This document shows, in pieces, positions 57,213 through 64,000 of a stretch of 64,000 nucleotides of DNA (positions are counted from its first letter, which is position 1; each line of letters opens with the position of its first letter). The notes under the pieces were generated by a model. The model made no database searches. It saw nothing but the letters and a program-made list of their open reading frames with translations, and was not told the origin of the DNA. The stretch comes from Acidihalobacter yilgarnensis (GTDB lineage: Bacteria > Pseudomonadota > Gammaproteobacteria > DSM-5130 > Acidihalobacteraceae). The stretch is from the NCBI RefSeq assembly GCF_001753245.1, contig NZ_CP017415.1, forward strand, positions 1,702,501-1,766,500, in the 5' to 3' direction. Both the position numbers and the translations under genes were made by a program.

Positions 57213-58308
57213 AACACCTGGTTCTGCTTGGTGGTGGGCATGCGCATTTGTCAGTGTTGCGACACTTTGCCCGCAGGCCACAGACAGCTTGCCACTTGAC
57301 CTTGGTGTCACCCGATCCGCAACCTGTCTACTCAGGCATGGTGCCGGGTTGGATGGCGGGGCACTATATGCTCGACGATTGCCGTCTCCCCTTGGAATGT
57401 CTGGCCGCCGCCGCACAGGCGGTATACCGACAGACTTGGGCTGCGGCGCTTACCACCGAGGGACGTCAGATAAAGCTTGCCGATGGAGGTGAACTTACTT
57501 ATGACCTTCTCTCGATCGACATCGGTTCGGTGTCCAGCATTGCCGAAATCGAGGGTGCGTCAGGGTTTGGAGTGCCCGTGCGGCCGCTGGAACAATTCGT
57601 GCTGCGCTGGCGAACGTTCCTGAAAAATGCAGCGGATGTACGCGACATCGTCATCGTCGGTGGCGGGGGGCTGGGGTGGAGCTCGCGTGCGCTGCACGCA
57701 CAGCCTTGGACGCTGCGGGATGCTTCGGATGCGTAATACGGCTGTTGACCGGAAACGCCGAACCCTTTGTCGACGGGCCTAGCGGGTTTCGCAAGCGGGT
57801 CGGGCGTGCCTTGCGCGAGCACTGCATTCTCTCTCTCCCAGATCGAGCAGCGGTGATTTTCCGCGACCATGTGCTGTGTGTCAGCGGGATGGACTACCCG
57901 ACCGATTTTACTGTACTTGCGACGGGTTCCGCCGCGCCGGATCTGCTACGAGGCAGCGGATTGAGATTGGATGCTCGCGGCTATGCTCACATTCGCCAGA
58001 CCCTGCAGACGCAAGGGCATCCTGAGGTGTTTGCAGCAGGAGACTGCGCCACCTTGGTCGATCATCCATTGCCGCGCTCAGGCGTTTACGCGGCACACCA
58101 GGGTCCCGTGCTCGCGCACAACCTCGTGGCGGCGCTCGCCAGTCGGCCGTTTCGTCACTATACCCCACAGCGACGAGCGCTATATCTCCTCAGGACAAGT
58201 AAGCACAATGCCATTGCGAGCTGGGGAAGGTTCTCTTGGAGTGGTCGGTGGATGTGGCACTGGAAAGACGAGATTGATCGCCGGTTCATTAGGCGTATGC
58301 ACGGCTAG
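57209..58308 (+). CDS. SelD-associated pyridine nucleotide oxidoreductase (TIGR03169), frameshifted
   Basis: The TIGR03169 family is found fused to or next to SelD. The N-terminal FAD site LVLLGGGHAHLSVLRHFARR and PVYSGMVPGWMAGHY are intact, as is VYAAHQGPVLAHNLVAAL at the C-terminus. The frame breaks at a run of six G (57665-57670); one more G restores IVGGGGAGVELACAART and a protein of about 366 residues. No selD follows. A sequencing error is likely. Confidence 0.8.
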
Positions 58309-58437
58309 GTATCCGCAGCATGCTCACAGCGAACTGACTCACGATACGGTCTACAAGCCCAAGACCACTGCTATACCTTCGGTTAAACGCACTGTTGCCA
58401 AAAAGCATGGCACTATTGATTCGGCCCTTAAACAGTA

Positions 58438-59476
58438 TCAAGCAGCGTACTTGACGCGAAGATCGCGAAAGTAGGCCTTCACGCGCTCGGGTTCGCTGCC
58501 GATCACGGCCATATGTTCTTCGGTGGCGGCGCGAAGTTTGGACTTGGTGCGTGCGGGTACTTTGCGGCGAATGACGTGTTTGAGATCGGCATTGAGACGT
58601 TCCTCGGGATTGAGTTCGGGGCTATAACTGGGCAGATAAAACACCTCCATTTGGTCGGCGTGTTCGATCAACCACTGCTTCACCGGCTTGTGATGTACGC
58701 CCAGATTGTCCAGGATCAGAAACACCTTGCGCCCGGTATCCGCGAACAGTGCCTCGAAAAATTCGATCAGCTTCTTGTGATTGAAGTTGCCGTCGATAAT
58801 CATCCAGCGTGCCTTGCCCTGGTTGGTTACGCTGGCCAGCATGGAGAGTTTCTGGCGCGTGCCACCGACTGCCATCGCCACCGGTGTCTTGCCTTTGGGG
58901 GCGTAACTGCGACCCCGCACATCAGTGTTCACTAACGCGGTCTCATCGCCCCAGTGAATCTCCGCTCCCTCGGTTTTGGCGCGCTCGGCGATGGCCGGAT
59001 AGGTTTCATCCAGCCATGCGCGCACCGCCTCGAGGGACTGTTCGTAGGCGCGCTTGATCGGCTTCTGCGGGGTGAAGCCCCAGCGCGCCAGATACTTCCC
59101 GACCGAGCGCAGATGCAACGTTACTTGGCATTCGCGCTCGATCAGTTCACGCACCGCGGCGCGACTCCACAAAGCAAACTCCATCTTCAGTTGCTCCGGA
59201 CGTTTGTCGCAGATCGTCTGGCGAATCATGGCTTCTTGCTCGGCAGTCAGTGCGCGTTTGTCGCCAGCACGGCGACCCCGTTTGCCGGGTGCCAGCGCCG
59301 CCATGCCACCGGCGTTGTAGCGGTCGATGATCTTGCACGCCGCGGAATAACTCACTCCCACGTCGCGCGCAATCTGCCGCTTGTTGAGCTTGCGCTTGTA
59401 CGCCCGAACGGAATCACTTGGCGTCGGCGCTCGTGTTGTTCGGCCGGACTGAGTCGGCGTGCGTCTTCTGGGATCA
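58438..59476 (-). CDS. IS630-family transposase, N-terminal frameshift
   Basis: DDE transposase with IHWGDETALVN, FLILDNLGVHHKP and LPSYSPELNPEERLNADLK giving the three acidic residues, and an N-terminal HTH (NKRQIARDVGVSYSAACKII). The intact frame begins at 59361; the true start is the ATG at 59476 in another frame, with a one-base loss near 59406. Possibly inactive because of the frameshift. IS ends were not located with confidence. Confidence 0.8.
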
Positions 59477-59967
59477 TGAATATACTGAACACATCGCCGA
59501 GTAATAGTTCCGACTATTCATGGGCCTTATCTATAGGGGAAAGATTCGAAGCCTAGGCTAATGACGTTGCAATAGGTGAACTCAGTTGCCATAGGCTTCC
59601 AGCACTCTCAAAGCTGTGAATCGTTTGGTCAGTCGTCAGCTTCACAGCAAAGATCGGCTTTTAAGTATGAGAGGGATGGTGTCCGCTTGGGGCGTGATGA
59701 GCCATAGTCGTAACTACTCACCCCCCTGCGAATAAATAAATAGCAAAAAAGACTTGACAGGATATTCGAGGGTGTCGGATTCAATTCCTCGGTCAGGTAT
59801 CAAACATAGGCAGTACGCGCGTACTGCCGCCTTGTGCGCGCGCTGTGTACTCACCGAGTTTTTTTGCCTTGAGTTGCTCGGCGTTCTCGCCGCCAGCAGC
59901 CTTACAGAGAGGGCGAAAATCAGGGGTTATCATGACGGTATGAATCCCGCCCTAACCACTCCCCCTG
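59477..59967. other. Gene-poor region with inverted repeats
   Basis: About 490 bases with no gene I accept. Contains 8-bp inverted repeats GAAGCCTA/TAGGCTTC (near 59550 and 59593) and GCTGTGAA/TTCACAGC (near 59614-59648), and a 20-bp palindrome. Confidence 0.4.
59809..59828. repeat. 20-bp perfect palindrome
   Basis: GGCAGTACGCGCGTACTGCC. A perfect dyad with no loop, like an operator or the site of a dimeric DNA-binding protein. It is within gene-free DNA before an IS66 fragment. Confidence 0.6.
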
Positions 59968-60075
59968 ATGGCCGCACTCGATAAATCCTCGGTACGCGAG
60001 GAAGTCGGTCACCTAAAAGCGCAGTTCGAAGCACTCAGCGCCCAAGGTAAACTTTCTGGCGAATCCAAGGTATAG
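59968..60075 (+). pseudogene. IS66 TnpC N-terminal fragment
   Basis: SSVREEVGHLKAQFEALSAQ GKLSGESKV is the start of an IS66 transposase coiled coil. The frame ends in a stop made at the junction with the IS3 left end, so IS3 inserted into this IS66 copy. The other IS66 piece at 27550-27850 may or may not belong to the same element. Confidence 0.65.
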
Positions 60076-61208
60076 TGGACCCTGATTTTCAGACAATAAA
60101 TTAAGGTGGTAACCTGCTGCAATTGAGGAGCAGGTAATGAGTGAGTCGAAGCGCAAGACTTTTACGGATGAGTTCAAGGCCAAGGTCGCACTTGAAGCGA
60201 TCCGAGGCGTCAAGACGGTGAACCAAATTGCCCAGGAATTTGGCGTTCACCCGACGCAAGTCGGTGCTTGGAAGAAGTTGCTGCAAGAAGAGGCATCGAG
60301 TTTATTTGATGCCAAGCGTGGCCCAAAACCTGCCGACCCGTCAGCCAGTCCGGAGCGCCTGTATTCTGAGATCGGGCGATTGAAGATGGAGCTGGACTGG
60401 CTGAAAAAAAAGTCCGGGATCAGCCAGTAGAAACTCGCAAGCAATGGGTCGGTGCCATCGAACCACTGGCACTGACCCGCCAATGCGAACTGGCGGGCGT
60501 CAACCGCTCAACGGTCTATGCGCCACAAAAGGCTGTAAGACCGGACGAGCAGGAATTGAAGTTGCTGGGACTGATTGACGCTGAATACACGCGGCATCCG
60601 TTTTACGGCAGCCGCAAGATCAAGCGTTACCTGCGTGGCTTGGGGTACAAGATCAACCGCAAGCGGGTGCAGCGACTGATGGGCATACTGGGCCTTGCCG
60701 GCATGGCGCCGGGGCCGAATACCAGCCGTCCGCACCCGCAGCACAATGTTTATCCGTATTTGCTAAGGGGCGTGAATGTGATCCGTCCCAATCAGGTATG
60801 GAGTACGGATATTACGTACATCCGCCTGCCCCGTGGGTTTGTGTACCTGGTGGCGGTGATCGACTGGTACTCGCGTAAAGTGTTGTCATGGCGGTTATCG
60901 AATACGCTGGATAGCGGATTCTGTGTGGACTGCCTGGAGCAAGCATTGCAGGCCTATGGCACGCCGGAGATATTCAACACCGACCAGGGCTGTCAGTTCA
61001 CCAGCGAAGCGTTTACGGGTGTGCTGTTGAAAGAAGGGATCACGATCAGCATGGACGGACGCGGTCGGGCATTGGATAACATCTTTGTGGAACGGCTCTG
61101 GCGCAGCGTCAAACACGAAGACGTGTATTTGAAAGGCTACGCCACAATGCCCGACTTGCTGATCGGATTGACGGAATACTTCGTGCTTTACAACACGGAA
61201 AGACCGCA
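60076..61208 (+). mobile_element. IS3-family element (right end missing)
   Basis: It begins with TGGACCCTGATTTTCAG, a typical IS3 terminal repeat, and contains orfA and orfB. Coding match to the OrfB family stops at YNTERPH near 61208 and unrelated DNA follows, so the last residues and the right repeat are lost. Confidence 0.75.
60137..60430 (+). CDS. IS3 OrfA
   Basis: 97 residues: HTH (FTDEFKAKVALEAIRGVKTV, NQIAQEFGVHPTQVGAWKK) followed by a leucine-zipper coiled coil. A run of eight A (60404-60411) at CTG-AAA-AAA-AAG is a -1 slippery site placing ribosomes into orfB (QPVETRKQWVGAIEP), as in IS3 elements. Confidence 0.88.
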   Translation: MSESKRKTFTDEFKAKVALEAIRGVKTVNQIAQEFGVHPTQVGAWKKLLQEEASSLFDAKRGPKPADPSASPERLYSEIGRLKMELDWLKKKSGISQ

Positions 61209-61275
61209 CCCCTATATTTTACTGTTAGCGGCCATGGAACGGTTAACTTATGAAGTCTATAGTAGCGGTAATTGA
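60409..61275 (+). CDS. IS3 OrfB (DDE transposase), altered C-terminus
   Basis: DDE motifs are present: WSTDITYIRLPRGFVYLVAV, FNTDQGCQFTSEAF and RALDNIFVERLWRSVK. It is read by -1 frameshift from orfA; the first independent ATG is at 60556. After YNTERPH, the sequence becomes unrelated (PYILLLAAMERLTYEV) and ends at 61275, showing truncation at the IS boundary; the last 25 bases overlap the GIY-YIG gene. Confidence 0.8.
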   Translation, partial: KVRDQPVETRKQWVGAIEPLALTRQCELAGVNRSTVYAPQKAVRPDEQELKLLGLIDAEYTRHPFYGSRKIKRYLRGLGYKINRKRVQRLMGILGLAGMAPGPNTSRPHPQHNVYPYLLRGVNVIRPNQVWSTDITYIRLPRGFVYLVAVIDWYSRKVLSWRLSNTLDSGFCVDCLEQALQAYGTPEIFNTDQGCQFTSEAFTGVLLKEGITISMDGRGRALDNIFVERLWRSVKHEDVYLKGYATMPDLLIGLTEYFVLYNTERPHPYILLLAAMERLTYEVYSSGN

Positions 61276-61780
61276 TTGGTACGGACCATATACCATTGAA
61301 GCTGCTCGGTCCGCCTCGAAGTTCGACTATGACGACGGGCTCTACATGGTTATGGGAAAAACCAAGGGCCAAAAGTTGAAGAAGCTTCAATATATTGGCA
61401 TCGCATCTGATTTGCATGTGCGGCTGAATGGAAAGCACCATGCCATACCGAAAGTTTCACGAGAATCAGAATTTTGGCTCGGAGAGGTTGCCTCACCGCG
61501 GACCCCGGCTAAGAAGATGAAAGTAACTGATAGATTGCTAGACCTTGCGGAATGGGCTCACGTTTACTTACTGGAGCTTCCACTTAATACGAAAAAGCGA
61601 TCATCACCCCCGGACCGAGAAATTATTGTCTACAACCGTTGGTGGAAGAAGAACTACGAAACACCTTACAAAAAGCGTCCGCACAAGGATTGGCCAGACT
61701 TCCTTGAATATGCTGGGCCGGATTACGGGTCAAAGATGGTCTGGTTCGGTTCACGGCAAGTTGCGCATGAACCCGAGTGA
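61250..61780 (+). CDS. GIY-YIG domain protein
   Basis: 176 residues. GLYMVMGK, then LQYIGIASDLHVRLNGKHH 14 residues later, are the GIY and YIG strands with the following catalytic Arg (VRL); a candidate Glu lies in DLAEWAHVYLLELPLN and a late Asn in VYNRWW. Single-strand or structure-specific nuclease function is expected of the family. The Trp-rich C-terminus (WWKKNYETPYKKRPHKDWPD) is unusual. It is followed by an ATPase gene and preceded by a broken IS3. I did not recognise a named family for the whole protein. Confidence 0.7.
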   Translation: MKSIVAVIDWYGPYTIEAARSASKFDYDDGLYMVMGKTKGQKLKKLQYIGIASDLHVRLNGKHHAIPKVSRESEFWLGEVASPRTPAKKMKVTDRLLDLAEWAHVYLLELPLNTKKRSSPPDREIIVYNRWWKKNYETPYKKRPHKDWPDFLEYAGPDYGSKMVWFGSRQVAHEPE

Positions 61781-61806
61781 GGCTTACTAACAAGTCAATG
61801 AGTCCG

Positions 61807-61836
61807 ACCAAAAAAATGACTAGGCCCTTTTTTGGT
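61807..61836 (+). promoter_or_regulatory. Hairpin between the GIY-YIG and ATPase genes
   Basis: ACCAAAAAA and TTTTTTGGT can pair over a 12-base loop, giving a 9-bp AT-rich stem with a T-run in the right arm. It could attenuate or terminate part of the transcripts between the genes. Confidence 0.4.
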
Positions 61837-61889
61837 GGGTTATTTCCGGTGTTGGGTCGATGAATGGCAAGAACGAGAAAGGGAGAACA

Positions 61890-63170
61890 ATGCCAGAGAA
61901 AATATACAGAACGGCAGACGTCTTTGGGATCCATCGGGATCTGCCATTAAATTACACGACCAGACAGAGTGCCGACGATCTGTTGCTAGACAGCCTCACC
62001 AGAGACAAGCACCTCGTCATCTATGGCAGCTCGAAACAGGGTAAAACCTCGTTGAGGAAGCACTGTCTGCGTGACGACGATTACATAACCGTGCACTGCT
62101 CCAATAAGTGGGATATTGCAGCTCTACACGCTGCAGTGCTCAAGAAGGCGGGTTATGAGGTCACACAGGGGACGAGCAAAACGGTCACCGGCCGACAGAA
62201 GATATTTGCCAAGTTAACCGCCTCATTTCTAGCAGGTAAGGCAGAAGGCGGGGCGGAGGCCGAGCGTACCAAGCAAGACCGTGTGGACACGGCGCCGTTG
62301 GAACTCGACCCGGAGGATGTCAACGACATTATCCAGGCTTTATGCAGCATTGGCTTTACGAAATTCATCGTGCTCGAAGATTTTCACTATCTATCAACTG
62401 AGACACAGAAGGATTTCTCAGTCGCCTTGAAGGCATTCCACGAGAATTCCAAGCTATGCTTTATTGTAATCGGCGTCTGGCTGGAAGAAAACCGCCTGAC
62501 TGTATACAACGGTGATTTGACTGGCCGCGTCACGCCCATTAATGCAGACAAGTGGACTCCAGAAGAACTAGATGCAGTCGTTAAATCCGGTGAGGCACTG
62601 CTGCATGTTTCATTTGCTCCAGATTTCAGGGATCACGTGATCGCTAACTCGTTTGACAGTGTCTACATTCTTCAGGAGGCGTGCTATAGGTGTTGCGTGG
62701 CCGAAGACGTCAATCAGACGCAAAATCAACACAAAGAAATCGGTAGCACACAGCGCAGTGACGAGATTATCCGGACCGTTGTAAACCAGCAGACTGGCCG
62801 CTTCAATTCATTCCTGACACAGTTTTCTGACGGTTTTCAGGACACACAGTTGCAAATGTATCGGTGGCTTCTGTATCCCGTGCTGCTGGCGTCTCGCGAG
62901 GAACTAGAAGTGGGCCTCCGCCTAAACGCGATCAGGAGGTCCATGCAGACCAAACATCCGCAAGGCAGCTCGCTAAACCCGGGTAATATCACGCAGGCGC
63001 TGCAATCTGCAGCGGCATTACAAGTAAAGAAGGACATTAAGCCCATCATTTTGGACTACGATCAGACAAACCTGCGACTTAATGTTGTCGACAAGGCCTT
63101 CTTGATCTGGCTTGAGACGCAAGAACGCAAGGACCTCCTTGAGTTGGTTGATCTTCCGACAGACTGTTGA
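61890..63170 (+). CDS. P-loop ATPase (AAA/STAND-like)
   Basis: 426 residues from MPEKIYRTADVFGIHRDLPL. Walker A is VIYGSSKQGKTSLRKH and Walker B is FIVLEDFHYL (hhhhED). A sensor-like VIGVWLEENRL follows, then a helical C-terminal half with no known domain. The region around residue 100 contains an Ala/Gly-rich insertion (SFLAGKAEGGAEAERT). AAAGGGAG precedes the chosen ATG; an earlier ATG at 61860 is weaker. Its pairing with a nuclease domain gene suggests a defence role, which is inferred. Confidence 0.75.
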   Translation: MPEKIYRTADVFGIHRDLPLNYTTRQSADDLLLDSLTRDKHLVIYGSSKQGKTSLRKHCLRDDDYITVHCSNKWDIAALHAAVLKKAGYEVTQGTSKTVTGRQKIFAKLTASFLAGKAEGGAEAERTKQDRVDTAPLELDPEDVNDIIQALCSIGFTKFIVLEDFHYLSTETQKDFSVALKAFHENSKLCFIVIGVWLEENRLTVYNGDLTGRVTPINADKWTPEELDAVVKSGEALLHVSFAPDFRDHVIANSFDSVYILQEACYRCCVAEDVNQTQNQHKEIGSTQRSDEIIRTVVNQQTGRFNSFLTQFSDGFQDTQLQMYRWLLYPVLLASREELEVGLRLNAIRRSMQTKHPQGSSLNPGNITQALQSAAALQVKKDIKPIILDYDQTNLRLNVVDKAFLIWLETQERKDLLELVDLPTDC

Positions 63171-63666
63171 TCCGGCCTGATTTATCCGCGATTCATGCTG
63201 CCTATTTTGCGCTGCATATTGGAAGAGCTTTTTCACTCGTTCGGACGATTTTCCCACCGACTGCAGGTGCTCAGTTGCAACAGCTTTCAACTTGGCCGTG
63301 GTGCGCAAATCACGGATAAATAAGGCCGGATCAATAGTTGCTCTAGCAAGCGGCTGCACAACGAACGCGCTGCCGCGCACCGGTGAGCCGGGGCATTGAA
63401 CGACCGCTGTTGGGCTGCAGAGCCGACGGCTTGTTAGCAGTACGCTACTGGCTGGCCTGGGTCGAACTGAGACGAAATTGGGAGACTGTTAATTGCAGCC
63501 GCTCAGCCATTCTCAGGCAGCGGCCGTTATATTTTGTTACATGGCGGATCTTCTGATGGAAGCAGCCAGTGACCGCAAGGAAGATGTTTTGAAGCTATTC
63601 GTAAAGCGCGATTGACAGATCAATGTTCTTTGTGGATATTAGCCAATTAAACTGATACGCCAGAGT
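63171..63666. other. Gene-poor right end of the island
   Basis: About 500 bases before attR. No gene I can support; a minus-strand open stretch between 63175 and 63340 (LRTTAKLKAVATEHLQSVGK) looks protein-like but has no start and overlaps the ATPase end. Confidence 0.35.
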
Positions 63667-63703
63667 GGTACACTAGTCGAGTTAAGCGTTCTTGTAACTT
63701 ATT
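63667..63703. other. Candidate integrase arm sites, right end
   Basis: GGTACACTA (63667-63675) and TAACTTATT (63695-63703), the same 9-mers found after attL, in the same orientation but mirror order relative to the core. Confidence 0.5.
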
Positions 63704-63736
63704 GATTATATGGGTATTGTATCTGGATATCCGGAT

Positions 63737-63754
63737 TCCCTCCCTCTCCGCCAT
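63737..63754 (+). repeat. attR core: copy of the tRNA-Ser 3' end
   Basis: Exact 18-base copy of 15013-15030. No tRNA precedes it, showing it is the duplicated attachment core at the right end of the island. Confidence 0.88.
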
Positions 63755-63887
63755 TTCACCTTCGCATTACCAGGCTCCAAGGCGTCTGGAAACCGTGTGT
63801 ACTGGATCAGGCGGTTGGCGATCATAGCAGTTCAGGGCGCCTAGTCCAGCCCGGCAGGCAGCCGGCAATCGTCGCGTGCGGCAAATA

Positions 63888-64000
63888 TCAATAAACGAGC
63901 TCCAGAACCAGTAGCCCGAGTGGTGGTAGTTGTAAACTGATCGACTGATCGCGTCCCATCCATGGTGTCTGTTCGGTATGGACAACAGGTGGGTTGCCAA
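63888..64000 (-). CDS. glgB: Probable glycogen branching enzyme, 3' end
   Basis: The minus strand reads GNPPVVHTEQTPWMGRDQSI SLQLPPLGLLVLELVY-stop, which fits the C-terminal all-beta domain of GlgB (family: G-N-x...HGRxHSLxLTLPPLAxxxL). Only 37 residues are in the window. A different alpha-amylase-family enzyme with the same C-domain is possible. Confidence 0.6.
   Translation of the reverse strand, partial: GNPPVVHTEQTPWMGRDQSISLQLPPLGLLVLELVY

Larger units (their letters stand above)
15013..63754. mobile_element. tRNA-Ser integrated genomic island, about 48.7 kb
   Basis: Defined by direct 18-bp repeats, a tyrosine integrase next to the left one, and core genes outside both ends (tRNA-Ser/mltF on the left, a probable glgB end on the right). 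The interior has mosaic composition, many IS remnants and metal/redox cargo. I saw no relaxase, type IV secretion, replication or phage structural genes, so it may be a cargo island moved only by its integrase or in trans. Confidence 0.85.

Noticed and set aside
59754-59984. A 76-codon plus-strand open frame
   Set aside because: It runs through a palindrome and low-complexity DNA, has no ribosome site and no family.
63018-63380. Minus-strand open frame at the right end of the island
   Set aside because: About half is antisense to the ATPase gene; the rest looks faintly protein-like but has no start, stop context or family.

Overview
The window looks like chromosome of an acidophilic, iron- or sulfur-oxidising gammaproteobacterium. 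The ordinary genes (dksA, gluQ, xseA, guaB, guaA, tadA, mltF) are of gammaproteobacterial type, and the accessory DNA carries a rusticyanin-type copper protein, a marker of acidophilic iron oxidisers. An Acidihalobacter-like host is an inference and was not searched.

Bases 1-15030 are core chromosome: the end of a DUF1631 gene, an Atg22-like MFS transporter, an EAL-CBS-GGDEF protein, dksA-gluQ, an outer-membrane barrel, a CbbY-like phosphatase, xseA, guaB-guaA-tadA, mltF and tRNA-Ser(CGA). Bases 63755-64000 are core again, ending in the 3' end of a probable glgB.

Between them lies an integrated element of about 48.7 kb. It is bounded by an exact 18-bp repeat of the tRNA-Ser 3' end (15013-15030 and 63737-63754), and a tyrosine recombinase follows the left copy. 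Two short candidate integrase arm sites recur on the element side of both ends. I saw no conjugation genes, so this is a genomic island that cannot obviously transfer itself.

The cargo comes in blocks. (a) c-di-GMP signalling: a PAS-GGDEF membrane protein and a GAF-GGDEF-globin-GAF-EAL protein. (b) A SqrR/BigR-like ArsR regulator and rusticyanin. (c) A minus-strand stretch of about 1 kb (about 25460-26445) packed with perfect hairpins, several capped by GNRA loops, and without a convincing gene: a candidate large structured RNA. It is divergent from an unrecognised basic protein that has two copies of a CG-rich palindrome in front of it. (d) An AT-rich ECF sigma / Sel1 block and a bufferin (copper buffering) operon with a frameshifted bufB. 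(e) A thiol and peroxide module: DsrE-like protein, haloacid dehalogenase, two peroxiredoxin-like proteins, an AhpD-like protein, TetR, egtB-egtD, DUF302, sigma/anti-sigma, flavodoxin and glutathione reductase. (f) The rSAM/'selenodomain' arsS-type cluster, with stop/start overlaps through most of the operon. (g) At the right edge, a two-gene module of a GIY-YIG nuclease and a P-loop ATPase, a candidate undescribed defence system.

The island is full of transposon debris (IS66, IS200/IS605, IS3, IS5, IS1182-like, IS630) and gene remnants (ihfA, coxM, an ATPase, DUF1971). Four otherwise intact reading frames (guaA, bufB, the SelD-associated oxidoreductase and the IS630 transposase) are each restored by adding a single base; three of the sites are C or G runs. 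Sequencing error must be excluded before calling these genes dead.
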